From Arthrobacter glacialis (GTDB taxonomy: Bacteria > Actinomycetota > Actinomycetes > Actinomycetales > Micrococcaceae), in NCBI RefSeq assembly GCF_002909445.1, contig NZ_PPXC01000004.1, positions 310,001 to 374,000 of the forward strand: a stretch of 64,000 nucleotides of DNA, written 5' to 3'. Positions 34,868 through 44,095 of the stretch are shown here, piece after piece. Each line of letters starts with the position of its first letter. The stretch's first letter is position 1. The translations under genes were made by a program, and so were the position numbers. The notes under the pieces are model-generated. The model saw nothing but the letters and a program-made list of their open reading frames with translations. It was not told where the DNA came from and ran no database searches.

Positions 34868-37318
34868 CTATTTGCCCATTTTCTTCAGCAGCCATTTCAC
34901 AATTTGGTCCGTCTGGCTGCCAAAGGGGTTTTCATCAACAACATAGGTCCAAGTGGTGGAGCCCCTGCGGATGCCCGCAGCCTCCAGGTCTACACTGCCG
35001 TCCACTATCTCCAGCGCCCCCACCGCGGCCAGGGCAGTGTCATTAACGGCGTCGAAGAAACCCTCGAAGGCCCTGATGGTCTCGCGCCGGAATTCATCCA
35101 AGGGGTTTTGCCGCCCCAGTGCCCGCAGGTGGATGGCCGCGCGCTGTTCCGAAAGCAGCGCCAAGTGATCGCTCCAGGCCGCGTCTAGCTCGAAGAGCAT
35201 GATGGCCTTGCAGATTTTGGCCGTCTCTTCCCCGCCCAAGGCGATGCGAAGATCGAGCAACCGAGCGGTGCCTTCGCCCGTGGCCTCACCGTCAAGACGG
35301 TCTTCAAGGGATTCCAGAAGCTCCAGGGCTGCGGCGTCATCGGCCAGGATCCTGTCGCGCTCGAACAGGACCACCTTGCGCTGGTAGGCAATCAACTCGT
35401 TGTATTTCCAGGAGTTTTCCTGTGTGGTGAAGCGTTCCTGCTCGGCCAGGCGCTGGGCCCTGTCCAGGAGTCGAGACACGCCCTCCCTGGTGACCAATCC
35501 GGCGTCGTCAGCGTCCTGCGACACGGAATCACTGAGTTCCAAGCCGTGCACCTCCTGCCCGTTGGCGGCAGGGTCCTCCATGCTGGAGAAGACCACACTG
35601 GCGCCGGGATCGCCCTGCCGCCCGGCCCGGCCGCGAAGCTGGGCGTCGAGGCGGGGCGAATAAAAGCGGCCCACGATGATGACCAGCAGCCCGCCCAAGG
35701 CAACCACCTCGCCGTGATCTTGCTCGTTTGCGCCGGTTCCGCCCAACAGAATGTCGGTGCCGCGCCCCGCCATCTGCGTGGACACCGTGACCATGGCCTT
35801 GCGCCCGGCCTGGGCAATGATCTGCGCCTCCACACTGTCATTGCGGGCGTTGAGGATCTGGGCGTCAACCCCGCGCCCTGCCAAGTTGGCCGCGAACCGC
35901 TCCGAGGTGGCAACGTCATGGGTGCCGATGAGGACTGGTTGGCCGGCGGCATGGGCCATTGTTGCGGCCTCGATGACAGCGGCATCGCGCTGGGCCGCCG
36001 TGGCGTAGATCTGTTCCGGACGGTCATCGCGAATGCATGGCTTGTGGGACCGAATGCGGCCCGCATCCAACTCGTAGTTGTTGCGCAGGTACTCCGAAAC
36101 CGCCACGGCCGTGCCGCTCATTCCGGTGACACTGGCAAAACTCTTGATCAAATCCCGCACCAGCAGTTGATCGAGGACCTCGCCCCGTTCGGTTTTGTGC
36201 AAGCCTTCCTTTGTCTCCACGGCCGCCTGCAGACCGTCCGGCCAGCGCTGCAGATGCGCCACCCGTCCGCGCGAATCGGAAACAATTTCCGCCTTGCCGT
36301 CACGCACAATGTAATCAACGTCGCGCTGCAACAGCACCTGAGCATGCAGCGCCACGTTGATGGATGAAAACAGCGGGGTTCCTGCCGCTGAATAAAGCTC
36401 GACGTCGGGCCACCGGCCCTCAACGCGGTGCAGGCCGGCATCGGTCAGGGAAACATTGCGTTTGTCTGCTTCAACCGTGTAATCAACCTCGGGCCGCAGG
36501 GCACTGACAAAGCTGGCCACGTCAACGCTTTCCAGTTCCGCCCTGGCCGGTCCGGCCAGAACCAGCGGAACTGTGGCTTCATCGACCAACACGGAATCGA
36601 TCTCATCAACAATGCAGACATCGAACGGTTGCAGGATTGATTGTTCTCGCTCCGTGCACGTCCGTTCCCTCAGCACGTCGAAACCGAGCTCGTTGACGGA
36701 GACATAAACAATGCTTGCCCGGTAGGCCGTTTTGCGGGCGGCTGGCTCCATTGCTGATGTCACAGCTTGGGCAGCAAAGCCCAAAAGGCCAAAGAACGGA
36801 CCCATCCACGCGGCATCGCGCCGGGCCAGATAGTCGTTGACGGTGAGGACATGGGCGCGGTTCCCCCGCACTGCGTGGGCACCGGCTACCAGGGCTCCGA
36901 CGAGGGTTTTTCCTTCGCCGGTATCCATCTCCACAACAGTTCCACGCAGCATGTTGGCAGCCGCCAGCAGTTGCGTGTCGAAGAGGGTCATACCCAGCGA
37001 CTCCTGTACCAACACGCGGGCGCAGAACAAGTAGCCTTCCAGCTCCGGGTCGCTCCATTGGGTGGCCTTCTCGGGCGAGGAATCCCGCAAGGTGGCAAGG
37101 ACTTCGTGCGCCTCTGTGAGGCTGTTCGAGACTGTTTTCCCCTGCGAAGCGGGCTCGTGGGCCCTGTTCACGACCCGGGCCACAAGCTGCTCCAGCCCCG
37201 CCGTGTCCACCACTCCCGGGGTGTTGAGCAGCCAGTTCTTGAACCTGCTGCCGAGCTGGGGACGGCTCTTGGCCGCCTGCGGCTTCCCAGATGCTTCCTT
37301 TTTCATACGCATTGCCAT
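34868..37318 (-). CDS. secA2: Accessory preprotein translocase ATPase SecA2
   Basis: 816 residues, near the length of mycobacterial SecA2 and shorter than housekeeping SecA. Walker A is MDTGEGKTLVGAL at 131-143, Walker B-like VDEIDSVLVDEA, and motif VI TQMAGRGTDILLGG is clear, as is LRGRAGRQGDPG. There is no C-terminal zinc SEC-C domain; the protein ends DQIVKWLLKKMGK. SecA2 exports a small subset of proteins. No accessory SecY2 or obvious substrate lies beside it. The start could also be one of two nearby in-frame ATGs. Confidence 0.9.
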   Translation of the reverse strand: MAMRMKKEASGKPQAAKSRPQLGSRFKNWLLNTPGVVDTAGLEQLVARVVNRAHEPASQGKTVSNSLTEAHEVLATLRDSSPEKATQWSDPELEGYLFCARVLVQESLGMTLFDTQLLAAANMLRGTVVEMDTGEGKTLVGALVAGAHAVRGNRAHVLTVNDYLARRDAAWMGPFFGLLGFAAQAVTSAMEPAARKTAYRASIVYVSVNELGFDVLRERTCTEREQSILQPFDVCIVDEIDSVLVDEATVPLVLAGPARAELESVDVASFVSALRPEVDYTVEADKRNVSLTDAGLHRVEGRWPDVELYSAAGTPLFSSINVALHAQVLLQRDVDYIVRDGKAEIVSDSRGRVAHLQRWPDGLQAAVETKEGLHKTERGEVLDQLLVRDLIKSFASVTGMSGTAVAVSEYLRNNYELDAGRIRSHKPCIRDDRPEQIYATAAQRDAAVIEAATMAHAAGQPVLIGTHDVATSERFAANLAGRGVDAQILNARNDSVEAQIIAQAGRKAMVTVSTQMAGRGTDILLGGTGANEQDHGEVVALGGLLVIIVGRFYSPRLDAQLRGRAGRQGDPGASVVFSSMEDPAANGQEVHGLELSDSVSQDADDAGLVTREGVSRLLDRAQRLAEQERFTTQENSWKYNELIAYQRKVVLFERDRILADDAAALELLESLEDRLDGEATGEGTARLLDLRIALGGEETAKICKAIMLFELDAAWSDHLALLSEQRAAIHLRALGRQNPLDEFRRETIRAFEGFFDAVNDTALAAVGALEIVDGSVDLEAAGIRRGSTTWTYVVDENPFGSQTDQIVKWLLKKMGK

Positions 37319-37533
37319 TTCAACCCATGGTTGTTAGTGATCTTGCTTCTTACTGCCAGCCACTGTGCGAGCTATGGTTCACGTCACAATTCGAACAATA
37401 GTGGCCTCATTCCGCACATTCCATAGTTCGGCACTATTTATCAGCTACCGTAAGCATAGATTAGCGCCCAGCGGCGTTCCCCCTCAAAATGTTATCGATA
37501 ACTTCGGGCGATTCGTCCCACCGGAAAGGCCCT

Positions 37534-38079
37534 ATGCGCATCATCGACAAGATCATGAACTTAGTGGCTTTGCTGTGGCGGGAAGCCCTAAAATTCGGCG
37601 CCGTGGGCGGGCTGGGTTGGATCATAGACAACGGAATTTACACGATTCTGTGGCACGGGCCCATGTCTGAGGGCACCATCAAGGCCCGCGTGATTTCCAC
37701 CATTGTCGCCACCTTGTTCGCCTGGTTTGCCAATCGCTACTGGACGTTTCGCCACCGCCGTTCGGAACGGGTGTGGAAAGAGTTCGCCTTGTTCCTGGTC
37801 ATGAATGGACTGGGCCTTGGCATCGTGCTGGCCTGCCAAGTCATTTCCCGTTATGTTCTGGGCTTCACCTCCTTCAGCGCCGACTTCATTGCCGGCGGTG
37901 TGATCGGCCTAATCCTGGGCACCATCTTCAGGTTCCTGGCATACCGGTACTTCGTTTTTACCGAAGAGCTCAGCGATCTGCCCGTCGCAGCGCGGGGCGC
38001 AGTCTCCGCCGGCCCTGCGTCCACGCAGGCGGCAACCACCAGCGCCCGGGCACTGATCAGCGCCGGATCAGGCAACTAG
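37534..38079 (+). CDS. GtrA family membrane protein
   Basis: 181 residues from ATG 37534 with GGAAAGG before it. Four membrane spans in the GtrA pattern: FGAVGGLGWIIDNGIYTILW, VISTIVATLFAWFANRYWTF, FALFLVMNGLGLGIVLACQV and FIAGGVIGLILGTIFRFLAY. Family members help move polyprenyl-linked sugars across the membrane for cell-wall glycosylation. The C-terminal 40 residues are a low-complexity Ala/Ser tail. Divergent from secA2. Confidence 0.87.
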   Translation: MRIIDKIMNLVALLWREALKFGAVGGLGWIIDNGIYTILWHGPMSEGTIKARVISTIVATLFAWFANRYWTFRHRRSERVWKEFALFLVMNGLGLGIVLACQVISRYVLGFTSFSADFIAGGVIGLILGTIFRFLAYRYFVFTEELSDLPVAARGAVSAGPASTQAATTSARALISAGSGN

Positions 38080-38094
38080 GCGCCCGCCGCAGGC

Positions 38095-38778
38095 TCAGCG
38101 GCTCCGCGCAATAACGGCGTCGAGCTCGGCAACACTCACGCCATGGGCCAGCAGGAACGCACGAACATTCATGCCGCCCACAAATTCCTGCACAGCCTGG
38201 CCGCGACCGTGCACCACCTCTGCCAGCTCAGCCTGGTCCAAATGCCGTTCATAGGGATGTTTAACGGGCGCCACCAAATGCCATTCGTTAATGCCGCGCG
38301 CCGCCAGCTCGTCCTCCCGCGCCACCCGTTGCGCCTGCCCCAGCAAGGCCAGCAGCATGGTGGCGATCAACCCGGTCCTGTCCCGCCCGGCCGAACAATG
38401 AATCACCACAGCACCCTGCGCCGCCGCCAGCTCCTTGAAGACGGCCGCCACCTGGTGCGGAAAGAGGCGCAGAATGTCTGCGTAGAGCCGGGGATGGTTC
38501 ATGTATGGATGGAAAAGCTCTTGATACGCCGGATCCGCCGGGTCCTCAGTCGGTGAATGCACGACGGCGAACCTCGCCATGGCCACCCCGCTCACCTCCG
38601 GGTCGCTTGGCCTGCGCTGGCGCTCCCCGGGGTTCCGAAGATCGATGACCGTGCGGATGCCGTCGTTGTAAAGCTGTTCCCACCCATGCTCGGTGAGCCA
38701 TTCGCTGCGGCCCATCCGGAAGATGTCACCCGTGAGGCGACGTGCATTGACGGCACCTTCCCACTGCGGCGTACTCAA
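38095..38778 (-). CDS. Tyrosine-protein phosphatase (PtpB/DSP-like)
   Basis: 227 residues. The P-loop VIHCSAGRDRTGLIATMLL (catalytic Cys in HCSAGRDRTG) and the N-terminal NARRLTGDIFRMGRSEWLTE, then VIDLRNPGER, are those of the Tyr_phosphatase3/MptpB family. Such enzymes act on phosphotyrosine or phosphoinositide substrates. Its start overlaps the acetyltransferase stop (ATGA), so they form a two-gene operon. Confidence 0.9.
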   Translation of the reverse strand: MSTPQWEGAVNARRLTGDIFRMGRSEWLTEHGWEQLYNDGIRTVIDLRNPGERQRRPSDPEVSGVAMARFAVVHSPTEDPADPAYQELFHPYMNHPRLYADILRLFPHQVAAVFKELAAAQGAVVIHCSAGRDRTGLIATMLLALLGQAQRVAREDELAARGINEWHLVAPVKHPYERHLDQAELAEVVHGRGQAVQEFVGGMNVRAFLLAHGVSVAELDAVIARSR

Positions 38779-39383
38779 CGTTTCTTGGACAAGCGGTGGT
38801 CAAGGCCGCTGCGGACCTGGGGCCACTCGGCAGCCAGAATGGAGAACACCACGGTGTCGCGCAGGGAACCGTCGGGCATGCGGCGATGGGCCCGCAAAAC
38901 GCCGTCCTGCTTGGCACCCAGCCGGGTAATGGCCTCGCGGGACTGAAAATTCATCCAGTGCGTATTGAATTCAACCGCCACACAGCCAAGCGCTTCAAAG
39001 GCATGGGCCAGCAGAAGCCGCTTGCTGTCCGGATTGGTTCCTGAGCCTTGGCTGCTGGCCGCGTTCCAGGTGTAACCGATTTCCAGGCGCGGCAGTTCTG
39101 CATTGATATTGCAATACGTGGTCATGCCAATGATTTTTCCGGCTTCCCCCGTGACAGGGTCGTTGAGCCGGGTGGTGAATGGAACCATTGAGCCGATTTC
39201 TTGCGCGGCTAACCGCCGTTCAATCTCGGCCTTCATGGCCTCCGGCCGCGGAACCGAGGTGTACCAAAGGTTCCAGAGCTCGCCGTCAGATGCGGCAACC
39301 ACCAGGCCGTCATGGTGACTCATACTCAGCGGCTCGAGGGTGACGTATTTTCCGCGCAGGGTCACGGGTGCAATTGCAGTCAT
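38775..39383 (-). CDS. GNAT family N-acetyltransferase (RimJ/RimL-like)
   Basis: 202 residues. The opening VTLRGKYVTLEPLSMSHHDG and the ending typical of RimJ/RimL-like enzymes (ITRLGAKQDGVLRAHRRMPD) are clear; the acetyl-CoA loop is SSQGSGTNPDSKRLLLAHAF. Substrate unknown. First gene of an operon with the tyrosine phosphatase. Confidence 0.87.
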   Translation of the reverse strand: MTAIAPVTLRGKYVTLEPLSMSHHDGLVVAASDGELWNLWYTSVPRPEAMKAEIERRLAAQEIGSMVPFTTRLNDPVTGEAGKIIGMTTYCNINAELPRLEIGYTWNAASSQGSGTNPDSKRLLLAHAFEALGCVAVEFNTHWMNFQSREAITRLGAKQDGVLRAHRRMPDGSLRDTVVFSILAAEWPQVRSGLDHRLSKKR

Positions 39384-39484
39384 GGAAAGACCCTAGCGGA
39401 CTGTCCTGCGGCACCTGAAAGTGCGCCCAATCGCATCATGCTCCCCGGTCAATAGTTGACGCATCAATTAATAACTGGGATGAT

Positions 39485-39504
39485 TTTATTGAAGCTTCAA
39501 TAAA
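39485..39504. promoter_or_regulatory. Perfect 20-bp palindrome at the doxX promoter
   Basis: TTTATTGAAGCTTCAATAAA reads the same on both strands. A TTGACG at 39456-39461 with a 17-bp spacer to GATGAT places the transcription start at or just before this palindrome. The inner TTGAAGCTTCAA is like MarR-type operators. It is 63-82 bp upstream of the doxX ATG. No regulator gene is adjacent, so the protein would act from elsewhere. Confidence 0.6.
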
Positions 39505-39566
39505 TTGATGCTCGGCGCTTCTTCCTGAAGGCCTTTCCATGACCCCCACGAAACGTTGAGATTCCC

Positions 39567-40001
39567 ATGAATAACCTTGCACTGAACACCGCTGCCCGTA
39601 CCGTCCTGCGTATTGTGGTGGGCTTCCTGTTCGCCGCCCACGGCTGGCAGAAGTACAACGAATTCACCATCGCCGGCACCCAGGGCGCTTTTGCCCAGAT
39701 GGGCGTCCCCGCCGCAGATGTAGTCGCTCCCATCATTGCCACCTTGGAATTGGTCGGCGGCATCGCCTTGATTTTGGGCCTCGCCACCCGGCCCGTCGCA
39801 GCCCTGTTGACACTGAACATGCTCGGCGCCATCGTCTTGGTCCACGCCTCCGCAGGCGTCTTCGTTGAGGCTGGCGGCTTTGAACTGGTGCTCCTGCTCG
39901 GCGCCTCAGCCCTCGCCTTGGCCCTAGTTGGCCCCGGCAAGTTCTCCTTGGACAACGTCCTCTTTGGCCGCAGCAACTCCAAACTGCGCATCCTGGCTTA
40001 A
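39567..40001 (+). CDS. DoxX family membrane protein
   Basis: 144 residues with four membrane spans. The family signature is VLRIVVGFLFAAHGWQKYNE followed by VAPIIATLELVGGIALILGL and PVAALLTLNMLGAIVLVHAS. Bacterial DoxX proteins are linked to redox stress and quinone or thiol handling. It stands alone behind its own palindrome-bearing promoter. Confidence 0.9.
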   Translation: MNNLALNTAARTVLRIVVGFLFAAHGWQKYNEFTIAGTQGAFAQMGVPAADVVAPIIATLELVGGIALILGLATRPVAALLTLNMLGAIVLVHASAGVFVEAGGFELVLLLGASALALALVGPGKFSLDNVLFGRSNSKLRILA

Positions 40002-40043
40002 ATACTGCTGGACGACCACCGCAAGCATGGGCAGACTCGTCTC

Positions 40044-40478
40044 ATGGCGTATTCATTGCAAATAGTTGTTGACTGCCACGATCCGCACGTGCTTGCCGAC
40101 TGGTGGGCCGAGACCATGGGTTGGCAGGTGGAACCGTCGGATCCGGACTTCATCCGCTCCATGGTGGAAAAGGGATTCGCCACGGCGGAGCAAACCCTCA
40201 CCCACAAGGGATCACTGGTCTGGGCGATCGGGGCCGCCATCACCGCTGGAGCGGATGCTGGCCCTGATCAACCCAGGATCCTGTTCCAAAGCAGCCACGA
40301 GAACAAGGCGGGCAAGAACCGTGTCCATTGGGATGTGCGGCTGGACGGCGAGGATAGGGCCACCGTCAGATCCCGTCTGGAAGCGCGGGGTGCCACGTTC
40401 CTCTGGGCAGCGGGTCAGGGACCGCACTCCTGGTTCACCATGGCTGATCCAGAAGGCAACGAATTCTGCATCAGCTAG
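40044..40478 (+). CDS. VOC (glyoxalase/bleomycin resistance) family protein
   Basis: 144 residues, two beta-alpha-beta-beta-beta modules: YSLQIVVDCHDPHVLADWWA at the start and NRVHWDVRLDG plus WFTMADPEGNEFCIS at the end, which is the usual C-terminal metal-ligand strand. Function cannot be narrowed down. It lies 42 bp after doxX on the same strand and may be co-transcribed. Confidence 0.85.
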   Translation: MAYSLQIVVDCHDPHVLADWWAETMGWQVEPSDPDFIRSMVEKGFATAEQTLTHKGSLVWAIGAAITAGADAGPDQPRILFQSSHENKAGKNRVHWDVRLDGEDRATVRSRLEARGATFLWAAGQGPHSWFTMADPEGNEFCIS

Positions 40479-40544
40479 GACTCGCCCGGCGGCAATGGCC
40501 GCCGCCCAGCATCAACACACCGCCTGCCAGCTAAGATCGTTAGG

Positions 40545-41501
40545 GTGAGCAGCGCGCAGAATCTTCCAGATCAGGTATCCGACATTTTCGACCCCACCCG
40601 CTGGCGCGTGGTTGAGGGCTTTGACTTCACCGACATGACATACCACCGCCAGGTGGAACGCAGCGAAGACGGCACCATCACCAGGGACCTGCCCACTGTG
40701 CGCATCGCCTTCAACCGCCCCGAAGTACGCAATGCATTCCGCCCGGGTACCGTTGATGAGCTGTACCGTGCCATGGACCACGCCCGCATGACCCCGGATG
40801 TGGCCACCGTGCTACTGACCGGCAACGGCCCCTCCCCCAAGGACGGCGGGCATTCCTTCTGCTCCGGCGGTGACCAGCGCATCCGCGGCCGCGACGGCTA
40901 CAAGTATGCAGACGGCGAAACCAAGGAAACCATTGACCCCGCCCGCGCCGGCCGCCTCCACATCCTGGAAGTCCAGCGACTCATGCGCACCATGCCCAAG
41001 GTAGTCATTGCCGTGGTCAACGGCTGGGCTGCCGGTGGCGGACACTCCCTGCACGTGGTCTCAGACTTGACCATCGCCTCCCGCGAGCACGGCAAGTTCA
41101 AGCAGACCGACGCCACGGTGGGATCCTTCGACGCCGGCTATGGCTCGGCCCTGCTGGCCCGCCAGATCGGCCAGAAATCAGCCCGCGAAATCTTCTTCCT
41201 GGCCCGCGAATACTCCGCCGATGACATGGTCCGCATGGGTGCCGTCAACGAGGCCGTGGACCACGCCCGCTTGGAAGAAGTAGCGCTGGAATACGCCGCC
41301 GACATTGCCCGCCAGTCCCCACAGGCCATCCGCATGCTCAAATTTGCCTTCAACCTGGCCGATGACGGCCTGGCCGGCCAGCAGGTCTTCGCCGGCGAAG
41401 CCACCCGCCTGGCCTACATGACGGACGAGGCAGTGGAGGGCAAGGAAGCGTTCCTGGAAAAGCGCGACCCCGACTGGTCCTCCTTCCCGTACTACTTCTA
41501 A
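40545..41501 (+). CDS. menB: 1,4-dihydroxy-2-naphthoyl-CoA synthase
   Basis: 318 residues from GTG 40545. MenB features: FDPTRWRVVEGFDFTDMTYH, FNRPEVRNAFRPGTVDEL, FCSGGDQRIRGRDGYKYADG, VNGWAAGGGHSLHVVSDLTI, QTDATVGSFDAGYGS and the terminal DPDWSSFPYYF. It closes the second ring of menaquinone from o-succinylbenzoyl-CoA. First gene of the menB-menE-menA cluster, 21 bp before menE. Confidence 0.96.
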   Translation: MSSAQNLPDQVSDIFDPTRWRVVEGFDFTDMTYHRQVERSEDGTITRDLPTVRIAFNRPEVRNAFRPGTVDELYRAMDHARMTPDVATVLLTGNGPSPKDGGHSFCSGGDQRIRGRDGYKYADGETKETIDPARAGRLHILEVQRLMRTMPKVVIAVVNGWAAGGGHSLHVVSDLTIASREHGKFKQTDATVGSFDAGYGSALLARQIGQKSAREIFFLAREYSADDMVRMGAVNEAVDHARLEEVALEYAADIARQSPQAIRMLKFAFNLADDGLAGQQVFAGEATRLAYMTDEAVEGKEAFLEKRDPDWSSFPYYF

Positions 41502-41522
41502 TCCCCCTATATATAGGTACTC

Positions 41523-42695
41523 ATGAACATTGAACCCCTGCTCAAGGCACTCTCGGAAGCTCTCGCCGGCGAAAGTCCCGCAGTCCAAATCGCCCCCGAC
41601 GGCAGCTTCATCCTCATCCCGCAAAACGAGCTGGGACTGCCAGCTGGGAGCGAAACGGAGATTGCCGCCGTCGTGCTTACCTCAGGGAGCACCGGCACAC
41701 CCAAGCGCACGCTGCTGAGCGTTGACGCGCTGGCGGCGTCGTCGGTGGGCACGGCGCTGGCGCTGCGCGGTGAGGGCCAGTGGCTGCTGGCACTGCCCAC
41801 GAACTATGTGGCGGGCCTGCAGGTTTTGGTGCGCAGCTTGTTCGCCGGGACCCGCCCGTGGGCCATGGACCTGAGCGGCGGATTCACCCCCGAGGCGTTC
41901 ACCGAGGCGGCGCTGGAGCTCACCGACAGGATGCGCTTCACCTCGCTGGTGCCCACCCAGCTCAGCCGCCTGCTGAACAATCCGAGCGCCGAGACGCTCA
42001 CGGTGCTGCGCCGTTTCAACGCGATCCTGCTGGGCGGCGGCCCCATCAACCCCGTGCTGCTCCAGGCCGCGCGCGGTGCCGGCCTGAACGTGGTCACCAC
42101 CTACGGAATGAGCGAAACGTGCGGCGGCTGCGTGTACGACGGCGTCCCGCTCGACGGCGTGCAGCTCACCATCCGCGATGGCTTGGTGGTGCTGGGCGGA
42201 GACGTGGTTGCCTCCGGCTATCTGGACAACGCCTCCCTCACCGCGGCATCCTTCTTCGAGGAAGAGCACGACGGCGAACTGGTGCGTTGGTATTCCACCG
42301 GGGACTTGGGCGAACTGGACGCTGAGGGACGGTTGCGCGTACTGGGCCGCGTGGATGATGTGATCATCAGCGGCGGCCTGAAGGTTTCTGCAAGCACAGT
42401 CACTGACGGGCTGCACAAGGTGCAAGGTGTTCGGGAAGCATTTGTGGCCCCTATTCCTTCGGCGGAATGGGGCCAGGCAGTGGCGGCCATGGTGGTTGGC
42501 TCGTGCTCGTTGGCTGAGTTGTTGGACGGGGCAGCGGCAGTCATGGAATCCCATGTGGTCCCCAAGACTGTGGTGTTTGTCTCCGAGCTGCCGCTGCTGG
42601 CCACGGGAAAGCCCGACAGAACGGCGATTCTGGCCGCACTTGCGGACGCTGCGCTGGCGCCGAATGCGGAAAATGGGACAACTGCCCGAGCATAA
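41523..42695 (+). CDS. menE: o-succinylbenzoate-CoA ligase
   Basis: 390 residues, shorter than most acyl-CoA ligases but normal for actinobacterial MenE. The ATP loop is LTSGSTGTPKRTLLS, the A5 motif TTYGMSETCGGCVYDG, A7 YSTGDLG and A8 GRVDDVIISGGLKVS, with the A10 Lys in ATGKPDRTAI. It makes the CoA ester used by MenB. Placed directly after menB. Confidence 0.93.
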   Translation: MNIEPLLKALSEALAGESPAVQIAPDGSFILIPQNELGLPAGSETEIAAVVLTSGSTGTPKRTLLSVDALAASSVGTALALRGEGQWLLALPTNYVAGLQVLVRSLFAGTRPWAMDLSGGFTPEAFTEAALELTDRMRFTSLVPTQLSRLLNNPSAETLTVLRRFNAILLGGGPINPVLLQAARGAGLNVVTTYGMSETCGGCVYDGVPLDGVQLTIRDGLVVLGGDVVASGYLDNASLTAASFFEEEHDGELVRWYSTGDLGELDAEGRLRVLGRVDDVIISGGLKVSASTVTDGLHKVQGVREAFVAPIPSAEWGQAVAAMVVGSCSLAELLDGAAAVMESHVVPKTVVFVSELPLLATGKPDRTAILAALADAALAPNAENGTTARA

Positions 42696-42791
42696 TTGCC
42701 GCCCACGCGGCAGAATTAGCTAGGCAGGCCCGCCGTCCGGGTCCGCCCAACGATTTTTTCACTTTTCTTTAAGCATCTAAGGAGTAACGCC

Positions 42792-43670
42792 GTGGCCACT
42801 GTGGGGCAATGGATAGCTGGGGCTCGATTGCGGACTCTTCCCATGGCAATAGCTCCCGTAATCATCGGTACAGCCGCAGCCTTCGACATGGGCGCCCTGC
42901 ACTGGGGGCGGGCTGTGTTGGCAGCCTTGGTGGCGTTGTTGCTGCAAATTGGCGTGAACTACGCCAATGACTACTCCGATGGCATTCGTGGCACCGATGA
43001 AGTCCGGGTTGGCCCGCTGCGTCTGGTGGGCAGTGGCGTGGCGAAGCCCGCCCACGTAAAAATGGCGGCCTTCGGTGCCCTGGGCTTGGCCATGCTGGCC
43101 GGGCTGGCACTGGTGGTCATGTCCCAAGCATGGTGGCTGCTGCTGGTGGGCGCCGGCGCGGTTCTGGCCGCGTGGGGCTACACGGGCGGCAAAAACCCCT
43201 ATGGATACATGGGTTTGGGCGACATCTTCGTGTTTGTCTTCTTCGGGCCGGTGGCCACCTTGGGCACCACCTTCACCCAGGCCGGGGCGGTGAGCACGGC
43301 GGCAGTGTTGGGTTCCATCTCAACGGGGCTGATCGCCGTCGCACTTCTCATGGCCAACAACGTCCGAGACATCCCCACGGACACGGAAGTTGGCAAGCGC
43401 ACTCTCGCGGTGCGGCTGGGCGACAGGAATGCCCGGCTCAGCTATGTGGCGATGCTGGCACTTTCAGTGGTCCTGATGCTGTTCCTGGCTCCGGCGAAGC
43501 CGTGGATTTTGCTGGTCCTGCTGCTGATCCCGTTCATGCTGATGCCCAGCTGGCTCATGCTCAAGGGCAAGAAGCGCAAGAGCCTCATCCCGGTGCTGCA
43601 ACAGACGGGGTTGATCAACCTTGGCTTCAGCGTACTTTTCGCTGCGGCCATGGTGCTCAGCGCGCTCTAA
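42792..43670 (+). CDS. menA: 1,4-dihydroxy-2-naphthoate polyprenyltransferase
   Basis: 292 residues, UbiA-type membrane protein with about eight spans. The two Asp-rich motifs that bind prenyl diphosphate through magnesium are NDYSDGIRGTD and DIPTDTEVGKRT. It attaches the isoprenoid tail to give demethylmenaquinone. An AAGGAG site ends 9 bases before GTG 42792. Follows menE by 96 bp. Confidence 0.95.
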   Translation: MATVGQWIAGARLRTLPMAIAPVIIGTAAAFDMGALHWGRAVLAALVALLLQIGVNYANDYSDGIRGTDEVRVGPLRLVGSGVAKPAHVKMAAFGALGLAMLAGLALVVMSQAWWLLLVGAGAVLAAWGYTGGKNPYGYMGLGDIFVFVFFGPVATLGTTFTQAGAVSTAAVLGSISTGLIAVALLMANNVRDIPTDTEVGKRTLAVRLGDRNARLSYVAMLALSVVLMLFLAPAKPWILLVLLLIPFMLMPSWLMLKGKKRKSLIPVLQQTGLINLGFSVLFAAAMVLSAL

Positions 43671-43674
43671 AGCG

Positions 43675-43998
43675 TTAGGCCTGTTCGGGTTCGCGGCTTG
43701 ACTTGCGGTCGGCGTCCACCCAGATGTCGGGGTTCTCATCAACCAGCGCGTCCTCGGCGTCGGCATCTGCCATGGCACCGGATGACTGGGTGGTGGTGGC
43801 GTTGGGGGCAAACCTGTCGGCGATGACAGAAGTGGCGCCGTCGCGCTGCTTGCGCAGGAAGAGGAAGCTGACAACAAAAGCGCAGAGGGCGGCAAGAAGC
43901 GCCGATGTCATGTCGCTCAGATGCAGCACCAGGTAGGCGATCAGGAAGAACGCCAGGAACAGGACTGCACGGATTAGGGTGTATTTGAAGAAAGCCAC
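43675..43998 (-). CDS. DUF4229 domain membrane protein
   Basis: 107 residues. Two membrane spans (AVLFLAFFLIAYLVLHLS and SALLAALCAFVVSFLFLRKQ) and a hydrophilic acidic tail match the small actinobacterial DUF4229 family, which often sits beside menA, as here. Function unknown. It converges on menA with 4 bp between the stops. Confidence 0.85.
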   Translation of the reverse strand: MAFFKYTLIRAVLFLAFFLIAYLVLHLSDMTSALLAALCAFVVSFLFLRKQRDGATSVIADRFAPNATTTQSSGAMADADAEDALVDENPDIWVDADRKSSREPEQA

Positions 43999-44095
43999 CG
44001 GCCAAGTTTAGCCGGTGATTCTGGGTGTCCCCCCGGAACTTTTCTACAGCACGTTCCCTTGTGCCGCGGGCTGGTTCTCAACGCTAGAATGAAAT

